64,000 bases of DNA. Origin: Polaribacter sp. NJDZ03 (GTDB taxonomy: Bacteria; Bacteroidota; Bacteroidia; Flavobacteriales; Flavobacteriaceae). Location of the stretch: contig NZ_CP079195.1 of assembly GCF_019263805.1 (NCBI RefSeq), positions 2,331,501-2,395,500 on the forward strand, written 5' to 3'. The translations under genes were made by a program, and so were the position numbers. The notes under the pieces were generated by a model. The model saw only the letters and a program-made list of their open reading frames with translations, was not told the origin of the DNA and searched no databases. Of the stretch, positions 43,328 to 53,529 are shown one piece after another; position 1 is the first letter of the stretch; the number at the start of each line of letters is the position of its first letter.

Positions 43328-45676
43328 TTATTCTTTTACTGTTATTTGCTGATGAATTTCATTCCCAAAATTATCCGTAGCCGAAATAAGGTAATTTCCA
43401 CTATTTAAGTGCACCCCAAACTCATGCAGTTCTTTTGTACTCCCTAAATATTTACTATCTACATACCAATATAAAATAGCTTCACTATTTGCATGTGCTA
43501 CTTTTAAAACAAGTTCATTTTTCTTTCCATCGAAATTCTTTGGTAAAAAAATGGTGCTTTTTTCCGTAGGATAAATAAATTTCATCGCGTTTTTTGCCGC
43601 ACCTAAACAATCATTTCTAAATTTTGGCAACGGTTTATAAAACGGATTTTTATCCTTGTAATAATATTCCATTAAAGGAGGCAACACAAACCAAGATTTT
43701 TGTTTAATATTTTCTAAACGCTCACAAGAAGTATTTACCTGATAATTTTCTGAAGCATCTACATTTACCAAAACATGGTATGGACAAGGTGCTGTTTTTA
43801 AACCTGCATTCTGTACAAATTCTAATGATTTATCTTCACAATTTTGAGTTGCTCTATACCCACTTTGTGTACAAATTTCTATTTCAGTCATTTCATCAAA
43901 AGGTTTTTCAAACCATTCTGAGTTTGGCAATTTATCAAAAACATCAAATAAAATAGGTGCTGCAGCTTGCACACCAACCAAACCAGGTCTTCCTTCTCCA
44001 TCTGCATTTCCAACCCAAACACCAACCACATAATCTTTAGTAGTTCCTATTGCCCAAGCATCTCTAAAACCAAAACTCGTACCCGTTTTCCAAGCAATTT
44101 GTTTAGAAGCATCAAAAAACTCCCAATTCTGATCTGCATTTGGTCTATTTACATCCTTCAAGCTCTCAAAAGTTAAATAAATAGAAGCGGCGTCAAAAAT
44201 TATTTTTTCTGATGATTTTTCTCCGAAGTCAACCTTTTTATCAGCATAAAAAGTAGGTTCACAAAATTCATTTTTAAAATACCTACTAGAGTTTTCTGAA
44301 TAATGATTTACTGTAGATGCCATAGAAGCATAGCTTTTACATAAATCCCATAAATTGCTTTCTGCACCACCTAAAGCCAATGTTAAACCATAATAATTAG
44401 GATCTTTCTTTAAATCTCTCAGTTCTAATTTTTGTAAATAATCATGAAACTTCTCTAAGCCAAAACGTTGCAACATTCTTACTGTTGGTACGTTTAAAGA
44501 TTTAGATAGTGCTAACTTTGCAGAAACTGCTCCTGCATATTTTTTATCAAAATTTTCTGGATGATAACTTCCAAAGTTTGTAGGTACATCTGCAACCAAC
44601 ATATTTGGTAACAAATCTCCACTATCTAACATAGCTGTATATAAAAATGGTTTTAAAATACTTCCGGTACTTCTAGGTTTGTCTATAACATCTACATATT
44701 TTTGATTTTCTCTAGTTGTTTCAGAGTTGCCAACATAGGTTAAAACCCTTCTGTTTTTTACATCTAAAACCAAAACAGAAATATTAAATATCTCGTTGTT
44801 TTTTAACTGATTATAATGATTATTTACAATTAAATTTACTTGATTTTGCAACCTTTTATTTATGGTTGTTTTTACAAATTCTCCTTTATTTTTTTTATTG
44901 ATTTTTTGTAATAAATGTGGCGTAATTTGAGGTAATGCATACGGTTTTTGCGGTAATTCTTCTAATACCGATAATTCATACGTTAGAGAATCAATGATGT
45001 TCTTAGCAAGTAACTTGGTTAATAATCGATTTCTCTTCACTAATAATTTATGCTGATTTTTACCTGGATAAATTAAATTTGGTGCATTGGGTAAAACGGC
45101 TAAAGTTGCAGATTCTGCCCAAGATAACTCAGATGCTTGTCTATTAAAGTAACGCCAAGAAGCAGCATCTAAGCCCACTACATTTCCGCCGAAAGGCGCA
45201 TTGGAACTCCAATAAGAAATAATTTTTTCTTTAGACGCTCTAAATTCTAAACGGGTTGCTAAAATTAATTCTTTTACTTTCTCAAAATAGGTTCTAGATT
45301 TATTATCTCTACTCAATCGAATAACTTGCTGGGTAATGGTACTTCCACCTCTTTTAACTCCTCCCGCTTGTAAATTTTGTTTTAAGGCTTTTAAAATAGA
45401 AATCGGATTAAAACCAGGATGCATATAAAAATGTTCATCTTCAAACTGAATTAAACAGGTTTTAAACTTCTCTGGAACGGAATCTTTATGCGGAAAACGC
45501 CATTGTCCATCTTCTGCTATTAATGCGCCCAACAACTCATTAGTATTACTTGTAATTACTGTTGATGTTGGCTTGGTAAATAACTGACTTGGCAAACAAA
45601 ATGCATAAAAAATCAGTAGAACAACAACAAATATTGTTTTCTTTTTATGACGTTTTATGTAGTTTGTTATTTTCAA
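43328..45676 (-). CDS. pbpC: Penicillin-binding protein 1C
   Basis: A 782-residue bifunctional peptidoglycan synthase. An N-terminal membrane anchor (about 12-30) precedes the GT51 glycosyltransferase domain with FEDEHFYMHPGFNPISILKA and GGSTITQQVIRLSRD. The transpeptidase domain has the SxxK motif STGSILKPFLYT, SKSLNVPT (SxN) and WKTGTSFGFRD (KTG). The C-terminal BiPBP_C-type domain closes it (ILYWYVDSKYLGS). It lies directly downstream of the alpha-2-macroglobulin gene on the same strand (172 bp, with repeats between), the classic pbpC-yfhM pairing thought to link cell-wall repair with protease trapping. Confidence 0.96.
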   Translation of the reverse strand: MKITNYIKRHKKKTIFVVVLLIFYAFCLPSQLFTKPTSTVITSNTNELLGALIAEDGQWRFPHKDSVPEKFKTCLIQFEDEHFYMHPGFNPISILKALKQNLQAGGVKRGGSTITQQVIRLSRDNKSRTYFEKVKELILATRLEFRASKEKIISYWSSNAPFGGNVVGLDAASWRYFNRQASELSWAESATLAVLPNAPNLIYPGKNQHKLLVKRNRLLTKLLAKNIIDSLTYELSVLEELPQKPYALPQITPHLLQKINKKNKGEFVKTTINKRLQNQVNLIVNNHYNQLKNNEIFNISVLVLDVKNRRVLTYVGNSETTRENQKYVDVIDKPRSTGSILKPFLYTAMLDSGDLLPNMLVADVPTNFGSYHPENFDKKYAGAVSAKLALSKSLNVPTVRMLQRFGLEKFHDYLQKLELRDLKKDPNYYGLTLALGGAESNLWDLCKSYASMASTVNHYSENSSRYFKNEFCEPTFYADKKVDFGEKSSEKIIFDAASIYLTFESLKDVNRPNADQNWEFFDASKQIAWKTGTSFGFRDAWAIGTTKDYVVGVWVGNADGEGRPGLVGVQAAAPILFDVFDKLPNSEWFEKPFDEMTEIEICTQSGYRATQNCEDKSLEFVQNAGLKTAPCPYHVLVNVDASENYQVNTSCERLENIKQKSWFVLPPLMEYYYKDKNPFYKPLPKFRNDCLGAAKNAMKFIYPTEKSTIFLPKNFDGKKNELVLKVAHANSEAILYWYVDSKYLGSTKELHEFGVHLNSGNYLISATDNFGNEIHQQITVKE

Positions 45677-45713
45677 TTTTGATGTATTACAAGTTTATTT
45701 TAGGTGTTCGAGT

Positions 45714-45835
45714 GTCATTTCGAAATGAGCCTCTTTCAGGTGATTGAGAAATCTCACAAATTTGGTATTGATTATGAGATTCCTCTTCCTGCGTCATTCG
45801 GAATGACAATCATACTTCATTCGGAATGACATTTG
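45714..45835. repeat. Cluster of GTCATTTCGAAATGA-type repeats
   Basis: GTGTCATTTCGAAATGAGCC..GATTGAGAAATCTCA is followed by an inverted partner (TATGAGATTCCTCTTCCTGC, GTCATTCGGAATGACA) and a third partial CATTCGGAATGACA. It fills most of the 172-bp gap between the alpha-2-macroglobulin and pbpC genes. Confidence 0.75.
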
Positions 45836-45848
45836 TAATTGCCAGTGA

Positions 45849-48800
45849 CTACTTAATCACTTCAATCCAACGTCCTTTTGTTCTCACCAAATAATCATGA
45901 TCATACATGGCTTCTACCTGAATTCCTGGTAAATAATAATTTCCTAAATAGGCTGCATTCAACAACACCGTAAAAGTTTTTGTTTCTGCTTTATTAGACT
46001 GCTGATTCAAATCGAAATAAAAATTAACTCTATCATCTCTAATATCTGTATAACGAGCTTCACTTTTTGTAGTTGTACCAAAATCAGTAAAACGAGTATT
46101 CACAATTTCCCATCCTGATGGGAAAACTTGCGTTAAAGCAATGTCTTTTACAGTTTCATTTTTAGGATTGCTCACAATTATTTTTGCTACAAAATCCTGA
46201 CCTTGTTTTAAGTCGTTGATATTGATAGGTTTTCCTTGTAAATCCACATATTGAACAGACGCACTCAAGCCTCTACTTTCTGTAATTTCATCACCCAAAG
46301 GCAACTGACCAGAATTGATAATTCTTGCAAAGACAACATTGTTATCTTCATTTTTTATAGTGAAAGAGTTTGCTCCGTTTTTAACCTGAACGGTTCTTTG
46401 CACCATAGAACTTTGTGTGTCTACCGCAACCTTTTTCCCGTTATTAGTATATTCTAAATTAATGGCTTTCCCTCCGTTTTTAACCACCATTTTACCAATT
46501 GCTAATAAACTATATGCAGTAGACTGTGTGCTCATCCATTTACTACCAGACAATTCTTTTGCAATAGATTTTGCTACCTCTTTTATGTCTTTATGATCAG
46601 TTATTAACATGGTTTCTAAAGCCATTGCTCGGTTTCTATCTACAGATCCGTAAGAATAATAATTGTATTTAGAAGTGGTAAAATTAATATTTGCAGTGTT
46701 CATAATTTCTAAACTCGCTTCTTTTTGTCCTGCCAAAGCATACGCTGCAGCCAAACGCCATTTTGCATCGTTAGAAATTTGTTTAAACTCGCGCATTCTG
46801 TTCATTGCAGACAAATCTGGACTACCAGCTAAAGCCAATGTATATAAACGATAAGCTTGTGCTAAATCTGTATAATTATTTCTGTAATCTGGTCTCCAAT
46901 TTCTTGCTGCATTTTTCTGATACCTAATAAAATCACTTTTAAAAGTTAACGGTAAAACAAATCCTTTTTTAGCAGCTTCTAACATAAAATGACCAGCATA
47001 GGTTGTTCCCCAATCATCTGTTTCACTTTCTCCCATCCAATAACTCAAACCTCCATTTGCTTGCTGAAAGTTTCCTAATCTTTTAATTCCGTTTTCTATA
47101 TTTTCTTGAATTTGACGTTTTTTATCCGACGTTAAGTCGAAAATATCATTCAAAAATAATTGTGGAAAAACACCTGAAGTAGTTTGTTCTACGCAACCAT
47201 GCGGATACTGAATTAAATACTCTAATCTTCCAGAAAAGTTAATTTGAGGAATGGTAGATAATTCTAACATTGCGGTATTTGATCCTTCAACTCCAAATGT
47301 ATCAAAATTAATAGTTTGACTTTGATTTCCTTCTACAGTTGCATCTACTATTTTAGATGTAATTGGATTCGGATTTACAACATCTAACTCCACTTTATAA
47401 GTTGCTTTTTCTCCATTTCCGGATGCAATAATTTCAACCGTATTGATGCCGTTTGCTTTTAAAACATCCATTTCAAAATACACCATTTTTTCATCTGGCT
47501 TCTCAAAATTAAGTTTTTGAGTTTTATGACCAATCACTGCAATTCCGTTAGATGTTTTTACCTCAATAGTTACATTCTTCACTTTTTTATCCATCGCAAA
47601 AATGGTAATTGGCAACGTAACTTTTTCTTTTGGTGATAATTTTCTTGGCAATGTAGCCAACACCATTAAAGGCTTTTTAACAGGAACTGCTTTTTCTGCA
47701 TTCCCAAAAGCTTCATTAGTAACATCACCCGCAACTACCATGGTTCTCACAGATCCAATATAATTTGGTAATGTAATTTTATGAGAAGCTGTATTTCCTT
47801 TTTTAAGATAAAACGGACCAATAAATTTTACAACTGGTTTAAATCTGTTGGCTTTTCTATTTTTTGCAGCAGCAGCACTTCCATCTCCACCAATAGCAAA
47901 AACCTGATCTACACTACCCGAATACGCACCAATTACATCATCAAAAATATCCCATGTTTTTACACCCAAACCTTCTCTTGCATAGAAAACATCAAACGCA
48001 TTTGGAGTTTTAAAACGTGTTAAATCTAACAAACCTTCTTCTACAACAGCCAAAGTGTAGGTCATGGCTTTGTTGTTTTTTTCAGAAACTTTTACCGTAA
48101 ATTCTTTTTCTGGCTGTAATTCATCTGGCATCGAAATTTGAGGCTCTAATTTGGTACTTTCATCTTCTACCAAAAGCGGAATTACACCAAACAATCTTAT
48201 TGGTAAATCGTTTTCAGAAACTTGATGTGGTTGTAATAATGAAATATTTACAAACACATTTGGCGCCATATTTTTGTTGATAGGAATTTCTACAGAAGTA
48301 TTCCCTTTTGTCGTTTTCACCCATTTAGTTTCTAAAACTTTTGTACCATTTTCTATACTGATTAACGCATGACCTTCACTCCCTGATGGAAATGTAATTT
48401 TAGCAGTTTCACCAACATTGTACTTTTCTTTATCCGCAGAAAACACTAACATTTTTGCAGCTTCTTTATTATCAGAACCAGAATTTTGCCACCAATTTTT
48501 ATAGAAATAAGCAGTTCTACCTGTTGCGTGACCACTTTTCTTGTCGATCACTCTTATTAAAAAACGACCTCTATCTCTTTCTGGAATATTCAAATTGAAA
48601 CTTCCATTTCCCTTAGAGTTCGTGCTAATTTTTAGAGTTTTGTAGGGTTTGTTATACGTACTAGAAGTATATCTAGACAAGTTATCATCAGAAGAACTCC
48701 ACCACCAGCGCCACTCAATTTTATAAACCTCAACCTCTATTTCATCTCTTTTTACTGGACTTCCTTTTTCATCAACCGAAACTACAGAAAAAGTCTGATT

Positions 48801-51398
48801 TTCATCTGTAAAGAAAGAACCATACCTATTTCCTTCTGGAGATTTTAAACCTACAAAAGAAGTAAAAGGCGCATATTTTTTAGTGAAAGCATCTATAGAA
48901 AAATCGCCTCCGTTCTCAAATGCTCTTACCAAAAACTGCACATTTAACATACCCGGAGCATTTTTACCAATACTTAATTTACTATCAATTTTTGCTATTC
49001 CGTTTGCATCTAATTTCCCTTCAAAAATATTTATTTCTTCGGATGAAAATTCTCTTGATGGATCTGTAAAAACATATTCTTTGTAATTTTCAAAGCCATA
49101 ATTTGCCGTAGAAACTTTTGCTTTAATTTCTGCTTTTAGATTTTTTGCAGGTGTTCCGTGCAACCATTTTACGTCTAAAGTTCCGTTAATTGGTTTGTTA
49201 CTTGCTAAAACCTCATCACCAAAATCTACTTTAATTTTTAAACGATTTGGTTTTACAGTTTCTATTTTTAAACTCTGATAAAACTTTGCCCCACCCACAG
49301 AAATTTTAGCATTGTAGTTTCCTGTTTTTGCCTCTTGAGTAGTTGAAAAAGTAAACTTGTAAAAATTATTTAAGTTTTCTGATGTTACTTTTTTATATAC
49401 CAATTTTCCGCTTGGGTCTGTAACTTCTAATTTTACAGGATGGTTTTTTGGCAACTTATTATCGGCATCATTTAGCATAAAAGTTAAATGAACAGCATCT
49501 CCTGGGCGCCAAACTCCACGTTCTCCATAGATATACCCTTTTAAGCCTTTTTCGGTTTTGCTACCAGCAACATCAAACTTGCTTAAAGACAAAGAATTTC
49601 CGTCGAACAATCGAATGTATCCTTTATTATTCCCTTTTGAAACGACTGCAAAAGCTACAGCTTTAGGAGTCTCAATATTAGCAAGTCCTTCTGAATCTGT
49701 TTTGGTAGACAAAATTTCTTGTTGCTGAAAATTGAATAATTTTATGGTTGCTCTTGCTTGCGGTTTTGTGTTTAAAATATTTGTTACAGCAAAGAAATAA
49801 GAATTATTAGTTCCTTTTTTTGCAATGATTCCTAAGTTTGATGCTAATAAATTCTGAGTTACATCTTTATAGTAATAATAAGAATCTGAACAAGGATTGT
49901 CTCTTTCTTGCCAATTATAATTACGGTCTTTATAATCGTATAATTTGTTATCCCAATACAACTCTTCTCTTGCTTCTTCGTCTTCTATTTTACTTAAATC
50001 GTCATACTTTTCATCTTCGAATTTATCTGAATTTGTATTCGAATTTTCATTCTCTGAACAGGTATAAAACACCTGATTTTTATTATAACTTAATTCTACT
50101 CTATAAATTGCTCCAGGTTCAGCCTCAAACATTTTAGATAAATCTACACTATAGGCTTTCCATTTCTGCGTGTTATTTACTTTGTTATCAATTAATGTAA
50201 TTGTTTTCTTAGCAACACGCCTACCAACTCGTTTAATCTGATATTCATTATTACTGTTCATGCTATTTTCTTGCAAAAATTGCAACACATTGTCTTCGTA
50301 AATTTTAATAATTCTAACGTCTACTTCTTTTACGTTTATGGCTTCGAAGTTGAACTTTAAATCTTTAGAATTTGGTAAAATAGTTCCGCTACTTATCGCT
50401 CTTATTTCTGGTTTCTTTTGATCGAAAGTGATGGTTTCTTTATAAGCATCTTTTAATCTATAATTGTCAGAATTTTTGATTCCCTGAAAAACAGATACCA
50501 AAACAGCACCTTGAAACTTATTTTCTGAAAATACTTTTAACTCGTTTCCGTTGACAATAAAACGTGGTTTTTTTTCATTTTTAATAGTTACCAAACCATC
50601 AAAATTTTGCTGTTTTTTAAGTTGATCAGAAAAGTTGATAGTAATATACTGCTCAGAAGTATTGTTTATCTTTAAACTAAGTACTTTAAAATTATTCTTA
50701 CCAGGAATAAGAACTTCATTTTCACCTTTAGACTCGGCATTTATAGTTTTTCCATCCCAAGAAATGGTTAATTGAGAATCTTCTACAAAACGTTGGATGC
50801 TGTCTATTTTAAATTCGAAAACCTTTCCGTTTTTGTAGGATTCATTCCAAACGATGTTTTTTGATGTTCCATTTTGAGAAGCACTTATTAATTTTTTAGC
50901 ATTTTCTAATAAAATAATATCTGCAGATTTTACAACTCCTTCTAAATATTGAAATTCTTTAGAATACGATTGTAAATTATTGGTTTGAACATTAAAATTA
51001 GGCGTAATTGTTTTAAATTGAAATGTGTAATCTTTAAAACCTTGAGGCGTGTCTTTATAAATTTCTTCCAGTTTTACAGAAACACTATATTCTGTATCTG
51101 CACTTAAAACCTCATCCGGAATAAAAATAAAAGCGTGTTTATTTACCGTTTTAATAGTACCATTTACATGTGGTTTTACAAAAATAATTTCAGTTGAAAT
51201 TTCTTGGTTTGCTTCCCAACCTTCTACTTCTTTGGCAAGGTTTACTTCTATATTATTTGCAACAGAAACCACTCCGGATGTAGTGTAACTTATGTATTCT
51301 TTAAACTTAAAAATGTTATCTGTTTTAACTTCTTCTTTTTTACAAGAGAAAATTAACAGCAAAATTGAGATTGTTAAAAGTAAATTTTTCTTTTTCAT
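45849..51398 (-). CDS. Alpha-2-macroglobulin family lipoprotein
   Basis: A 1849-residue periplasmic protease trap. The start at MKKKNLLLTISILLLIFSCK gives a lipobox Cys at residue 19; an earlier ATG adds seven residues before it. It has repeated MG domains, a central bait-like and MG7 region (KGYIYGERGVWRPGDAVHLT is a hallmark), the A2M signature (VRTMVVAGDVTNEAFG), and the thioester motif in YPHGCVEQTTSG near residue 1400 with Cys, Glu and Gln all kept. It would covalently capture attacking proteases. Upstream (51399-51624) is a hairpin repeat and no gene. Confidence 0.95.
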   Translation of the reverse strand: MKKKNLLLTISILLLIFSCKKEEVKTDNIFKFKEYISYTTSGVVSVANNIEVNLAKEVEGWEANQEISTEIIFVKPHVNGTIKTVNKHAFIFIPDEVLSADTEYSVSVKLEEIYKDTPQGFKDYTFQFKTITPNFNVQTNNLQSYSKEFQYLEGVVKSADIILLENAKKLISASQNGTSKNIVWNESYKNGKVFEFKIDSIQRFVEDSQLTISWDGKTINAESKGENEVLIPGKNNFKVLSLKINNTSEQYITINFSDQLKKQQNFDGLVTIKNEKKPRFIVNGNELKVFSENKFQGAVLVSVFQGIKNSDNYRLKDAYKETITFDQKKPEIRAISSGTILPNSKDLKFNFEAINVKEVDVRIIKIYEDNVLQFLQENSMNSNNEYQIKRVGRRVAKKTITLIDNKVNNTQKWKAYSVDLSKMFEAEPGAIYRVELSYNKNQVFYTCSENENSNTNSDKFEDEKYDDLSKIEDEEAREELYWDNKLYDYKDRNYNWQERDNPCSDSYYYYKDVTQNLLASNLGIIAKKGTNNSYFFAVTNILNTKPQARATIKLFNFQQQEILSTKTDSEGLANIETPKAVAFAVVSKGNNKGYIRLFDGNSLSLSKFDVAGSKTEKGLKGYIYGERGVWRPGDAVHLTFMLNDADNKLPKNHPVKLEVTDPSGKLVYKKVTSENLNNFYKFTFSTTQEAKTGNYNAKISVGGAKFYQSLKIETVKPNRLKIKVDFGDEVLASNKPINGTLDVKWLHGTPAKNLKAEIKAKVSTANYGFENYKEYVFTDPSREFSSEEINIFEGKLDANGIAKIDSKLSIGKNAPGMLNVQFLVRAFENGGDFSIDAFTKKYAPFTSFVGLKSPEGNRYGSFFTDENQTFSVVSVDEKGSPVKRDEIEVEVYKIEWRWWWSSSDDNLSRYTSSTYNKPYKTLKISTNSKGNGSFNLNIPERDRGRFLIRVIDKKSGHATGRTAYFYKNWWQNSGSDNKEAAKMLVFSADKEKYNVGETAKITFPSGSEGHALISIENGTKVLETKWVKTTKGNTSVEIPINKNMAPNVFVNISLLQPHQVSENDLPIRLFGVIPLLVEDESTKLEPQISMPDELQPEKEFTVKVSEKNNKAMTYTLAVVEEGLLDLTRFKTPNAFDVFYAREGLGVKTWDIFDDVIGAYSGSVDQVFAIGGDGSAAAAKNRKANRFKPVVKFIGPFYLKKGNTASHKITLPNYIGSVRTMVVAGDVTNEAFGNAEKAVPVKKPLMVLATLPRKLSPKEKVTLPITIFAMDKKVKNVTIEVKTSNGIAVIGHKTQKLNFEKPDEKMVYFEMDVLKANGINTVEIIASGNGEKATYKVELDVVNPNPITSKIVDATVEGNQSQTINFDTFGVEGSNTAMLELSTIPQINFSGRLEYLIQYPHGCVEQTTSGVFPQLFLNDIFDLTSDKKRQIQENIENGIKRLGNFQQANGGLSYWMGESETDDWGTTYAGHFMLEAAKKGFVLPLTFKSDFIRYQKNAARNWRPDYRNNYTDLAQAYRLYTLALAGSPDLSAMNRMREFKQISNDAKWRLAAAYALAGQKEASLEIMNTANINFTTSKYNYYSYGSVDRNRAMALETMLITDHKDIKEVAKSIAKELSGSKWMSTQSTAYSLLAIGKMVVKNGGKAINLEYTNNGKKVAVDTQSSMVQRTVQVKNGANSFTIKNEDNNVVFARIINSGQLPLGDEITESRGLSASVQYVDLQGKPININDLKQGQDFVAKIIVSNPKNETVKDIALTQVFPSGWEIVNTRFTDFGTTTKSEARYTDIRDDRVNFYFDLNQQSNKAETKTFTVLLNAAYLGNYYLPGIQVEAMYDHDYLVRTKGRWIEVIK

Positions 51399-51503
51399 AG
51401 TAATTGTATTTGTAAACACAGCTCAAAAATAAGGATTAGGATTAACCTGAACATAACTGTTTAGTATTCGCTATGGTTTATTTAGTATTCGTTAAAAACA
51501 TAG

Positions 51504-51546
51504 AAAAACCCCAATCTAAAAGATTGGGGTTTTTGTAAGTGTCTAG
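51504..51546. repeat. Left 43-bp direct repeat of the tRNA-Cys cassette (also a terminator hairpin)
   Basis: AAAAACCCCAATC / GATTGGGGTTTTT hairpin followed by GTAAGTGTCTAG. It matches 53814-53856 at 38 of 43 positions, including GTGTCTAG, which in the right copy belongs to the tRNA-Cys 3' end. On the minus strand it would end transcription of the TM2/TPR/membrane-protein operon. Confidence 0.7.
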
Positions 51547-51624
51547 TAGTTCACTTTAAGATCATTTATACCAAAAAAAGTTTAAATTAAAAAATATTAA
51601 TGGTAAACTAAATAATACCTTTTG

Positions 51625-51960
51625 TTAATTATCATTAAATATTTTATTTATTCTATTTAATATCCCAAACACCAAAATTGAAGCCACTATCTGATAAAAT
51701 ATAGAAAAAATTGCAATAAGTAAATTAGATTTAACTAATGTTACAATAAAAGTCCAGAGCAATAAAAGTCCTGCCAGATAAAGATAGGTTGTATCTTCTC
51801 CTTGAACTGCAATAACAATACATATTAAAACACCTATACCTCTAATGATTGTACCTACGCTAAATATATTGTACCCATAATTATCACTAGTATAACTCCA
51901 TAAAAAGTAACCTAAAGCAAAATAAACTATAATCCCAATTACTACTAATGCTATCACCAT
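51625..51960 (-). CDS. Small polytopic membrane protein, unknown
   Basis: A 111-residue protein with about four hydrophobic helices (VIALVVIGIIVYFALGYFLW, TIIRGIGVLICIVIAV, LYLAGLLLLWTFIVTLV, LLIAIFSIFYQIVASILVFG) and a short charged tail (NRINKIFNDN). No family is recognised. It is the last gene of a three-gene minus-strand unit: it starts 4 bp after the TPR gene stop. It lies inside the cassette bounded by the tRNA-Cys direct repeats, suggesting acquisition together with its neighbours. Confidence 0.7.
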   Translation of the reverse strand: MVIALVVIGIIVYFALGYFLWSYTSDNYGYNIFSVGTIIRGIGVLICIVIAVQGEDTTYLYLAGLLLLWTFIVTLVKSNLLIAIFSIFYQIVASILVFGILNRINKIFNDN

Positions 51961-51964
51961 ATTT

Positions 51965-52804
51965 CTAATTTTTACATAAATTTATTATTGCTTCAATTGC
52001 CTTTTCATATTTCAATTGTTTTGCTACTGACAAGCAATCACATCCTACTTCTTTTTTATTTAATTTTATCATTGATAATCCAACATAATACCAAGTTTTT
52101 TTATTTTTCTTATCAATTAAGATTGCATTATTACCATCTATTAATGCTTTTGAATACTCTCCATTTAGGTAATATGCCTCTAACCTATTAGATAATGTAA
52201 CCGCATTGTTAGGATTTAAAATATTTGCTTGTGAAAAATCAATTATTGCAGATTCGTATTTACCAATTTTAACTTTACAATATCCTCTATTACTATAAGA
52301 AAATTCTTTTTTATCTCCATATAACAATGACCTATCATAATCTAAAATAGCTCCTTCATAATCTTTATTATCAATTTTAATACTAGCTCTATTTTCGAAA
52401 TTTATTGCGTTTTTAGAATCTAATTTTAAAGCTTCGTCATAATCTTCCAAAGCTAAATTAAAATCCTTAATTTTCTCTCTTGCAGACCCTCTATTGGAGT
52501 ATGCCTCCATATAGCCCTTGTCTAATTTAATCGCATCTGAAAAATCTTCAATCGAGCCCTTAAAATCTTTTATATGCATTTTAATTAACCCAATTTTATT
52601 AAAAAGCTCCTTGTTATTTTTATAAATTAATTTTGCCTCATTTAAGACAGAAATAGATTCCTTAAATTTAAATTCTTTATTAAGATCTTTAGATTTTTTC
52701 AAATAATACTCTAAATGCCTAACCTCTTCTTTCTTTTGTGCAGATACTTCGTTAAAAGATAGAATGATTATGAAAAAAATTAAAAATGTAGTTCCTTTAT
52801 ACAT
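51965..52804 (-). CDS. TPR repeat protein, exported
   Basis: A 279-residue protein with a signal peptide (MYKGTTFLIFFIIILSFNEVSAQ) and at least five tandem TPR motifs. Examples are AYSNRGSAREKIKDFNLALE, NFENRASIKIDNKDYEGAIL and YSNRGYCKVKIGKYESAIID, each about 34 residues apart. TPRs bind partner proteins; the partner is unknown, but the 8-bp overlap with the TM2 gene and the 4-bp gap to the membrane-protein gene point to a membrane-associated complex. The C terminus has VGCDCLSVAKQL and LCKN, a few cysteines that could form disulfides. Confidence 0.82.
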   Translation of the reverse strand: MYKGTTFLIFFIIILSFNEVSAQKKEEVRHLEYYLKKSKDLNKEFKFKESISVLNEAKLIYKNNKELFNKIGLIKMHIKDFKGSIEDFSDAIKLDKGYMEAYSNRGSAREKIKDFNLALEDYDEALKLDSKNAINFENRASIKIDNKDYEGAILDYDRSLLYGDKKEFSYSNRGYCKVKIGKYESAIIDFSQANILNPNNAVTLSNRLEAYYLNGEYSKALIDGNNAILIDKKNKKTWYYVGLSMIKLNKKEVGCDCLSVAKQLKYEKAIEAIINLCKN

Positions 52805-53276
52805 TTAAAATATTTTGAATTTTACTTTTAGCATAATAAGTCGACAAGTAAATTACCAGACTATCTGTATCTCCCTTACTAATCAACCTTTCCAAGTCTT
52901 TTTTGTCTTTTTCAGATTTTGCAAAATGTTTAACGATAACCTCACCCTTACCCTGTTTAATTATTTCCTTAACGTAAATTTTTGTTTTTCCTGTTTTTAT
53001 AAATTTCTTTAAAGCACTTCCAAGTTTACCTTCATCTAATAATTGTATTATTTCATCAATTTTAGCTTGATTATCATTTTTCACACTATCAAATTGTTTG
53101 TTGAAATTCATAATATCATATATCCAAAATACAATACCACCAATCAATAAAGTTAATATAGCAACGATTAAACGAATTAAAAACTTCTTAAAACTCCCTA
53201 AATAGAGTTGATGAATTCCAAATATTCCAGTTAAAGGGAAGAAAAGTAGAAGTTGAGCAATTTTTTTGTTTTTCAT
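52797..53276 (-). CDS. TM2 domain protein
   Basis: A 159-residue protein. The N-terminal 60 residues form a TM2 domain: two helices (AQLLLFFPLTGIFGIHQLYL and LIRLIVAILTLLIGGIVFWI) with the G-x-HQLYLG turn and the W-x-YD end typical of the family. The remaining 90 residues are Lys-rich and helical (EIIKQGKGEVIVKHFAKSEK) and probably cytoplasmic. It is the first gene of the minus-strand trio and is divergent from the XRE regulator, which may control it through the 53401 palindrome. Confidence 0.82.
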   Translation of the reverse strand: MKNKKIAQLLLFFPLTGIFGIHQLYLGSFKKFLIRLIVAILTLLIGGIVFWIYDIMNFNKQFDSVKNDNQAKIDEIIQLLDEGKLGSALKKFIKTGKTKIYVKEIIKQGKGEVIVKHFAKSEKDKKDLERLISKGDTDSLVIYLSTYYAKSKIQNILNV

Positions 53277-53400
53277 GTTTTTATATGTTCTTTTAAGTTC
53301 ACTTGTAAATAAAAATTATTTTACTGACGGATTACCATATTTAATTAAAAAGAATCCTTTTAAATTTTTTGTAAAAATGTATATATCTTTTTAATTTTAG

Positions 53401-53416
53401 TTACGGGTTTCCGTAA
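53401..53416. promoter_or_regulatory. Candidate operator between the TM2 and XRE genes
   Basis: TTACGG-GTTT-CCGTAA, a perfect 6-bp inverted repeat in the 253-bp divergent gap. This is the sort of site an XRE dimer binds, and it is unusually GC-rich for this AT-rich stretch. Binding is inferred. Confidence 0.4.
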
Positions 53417-53529
53417 TTAAGTTTTTTTTTAGGAAAATTTCTAAAGTTATTCCTATTTCCGCGCAAATATACTAGAAAGGTATTATATATCATAACCCAA
53501 CTAGTCGTTTTACTGACCTTCTTTGTAAA

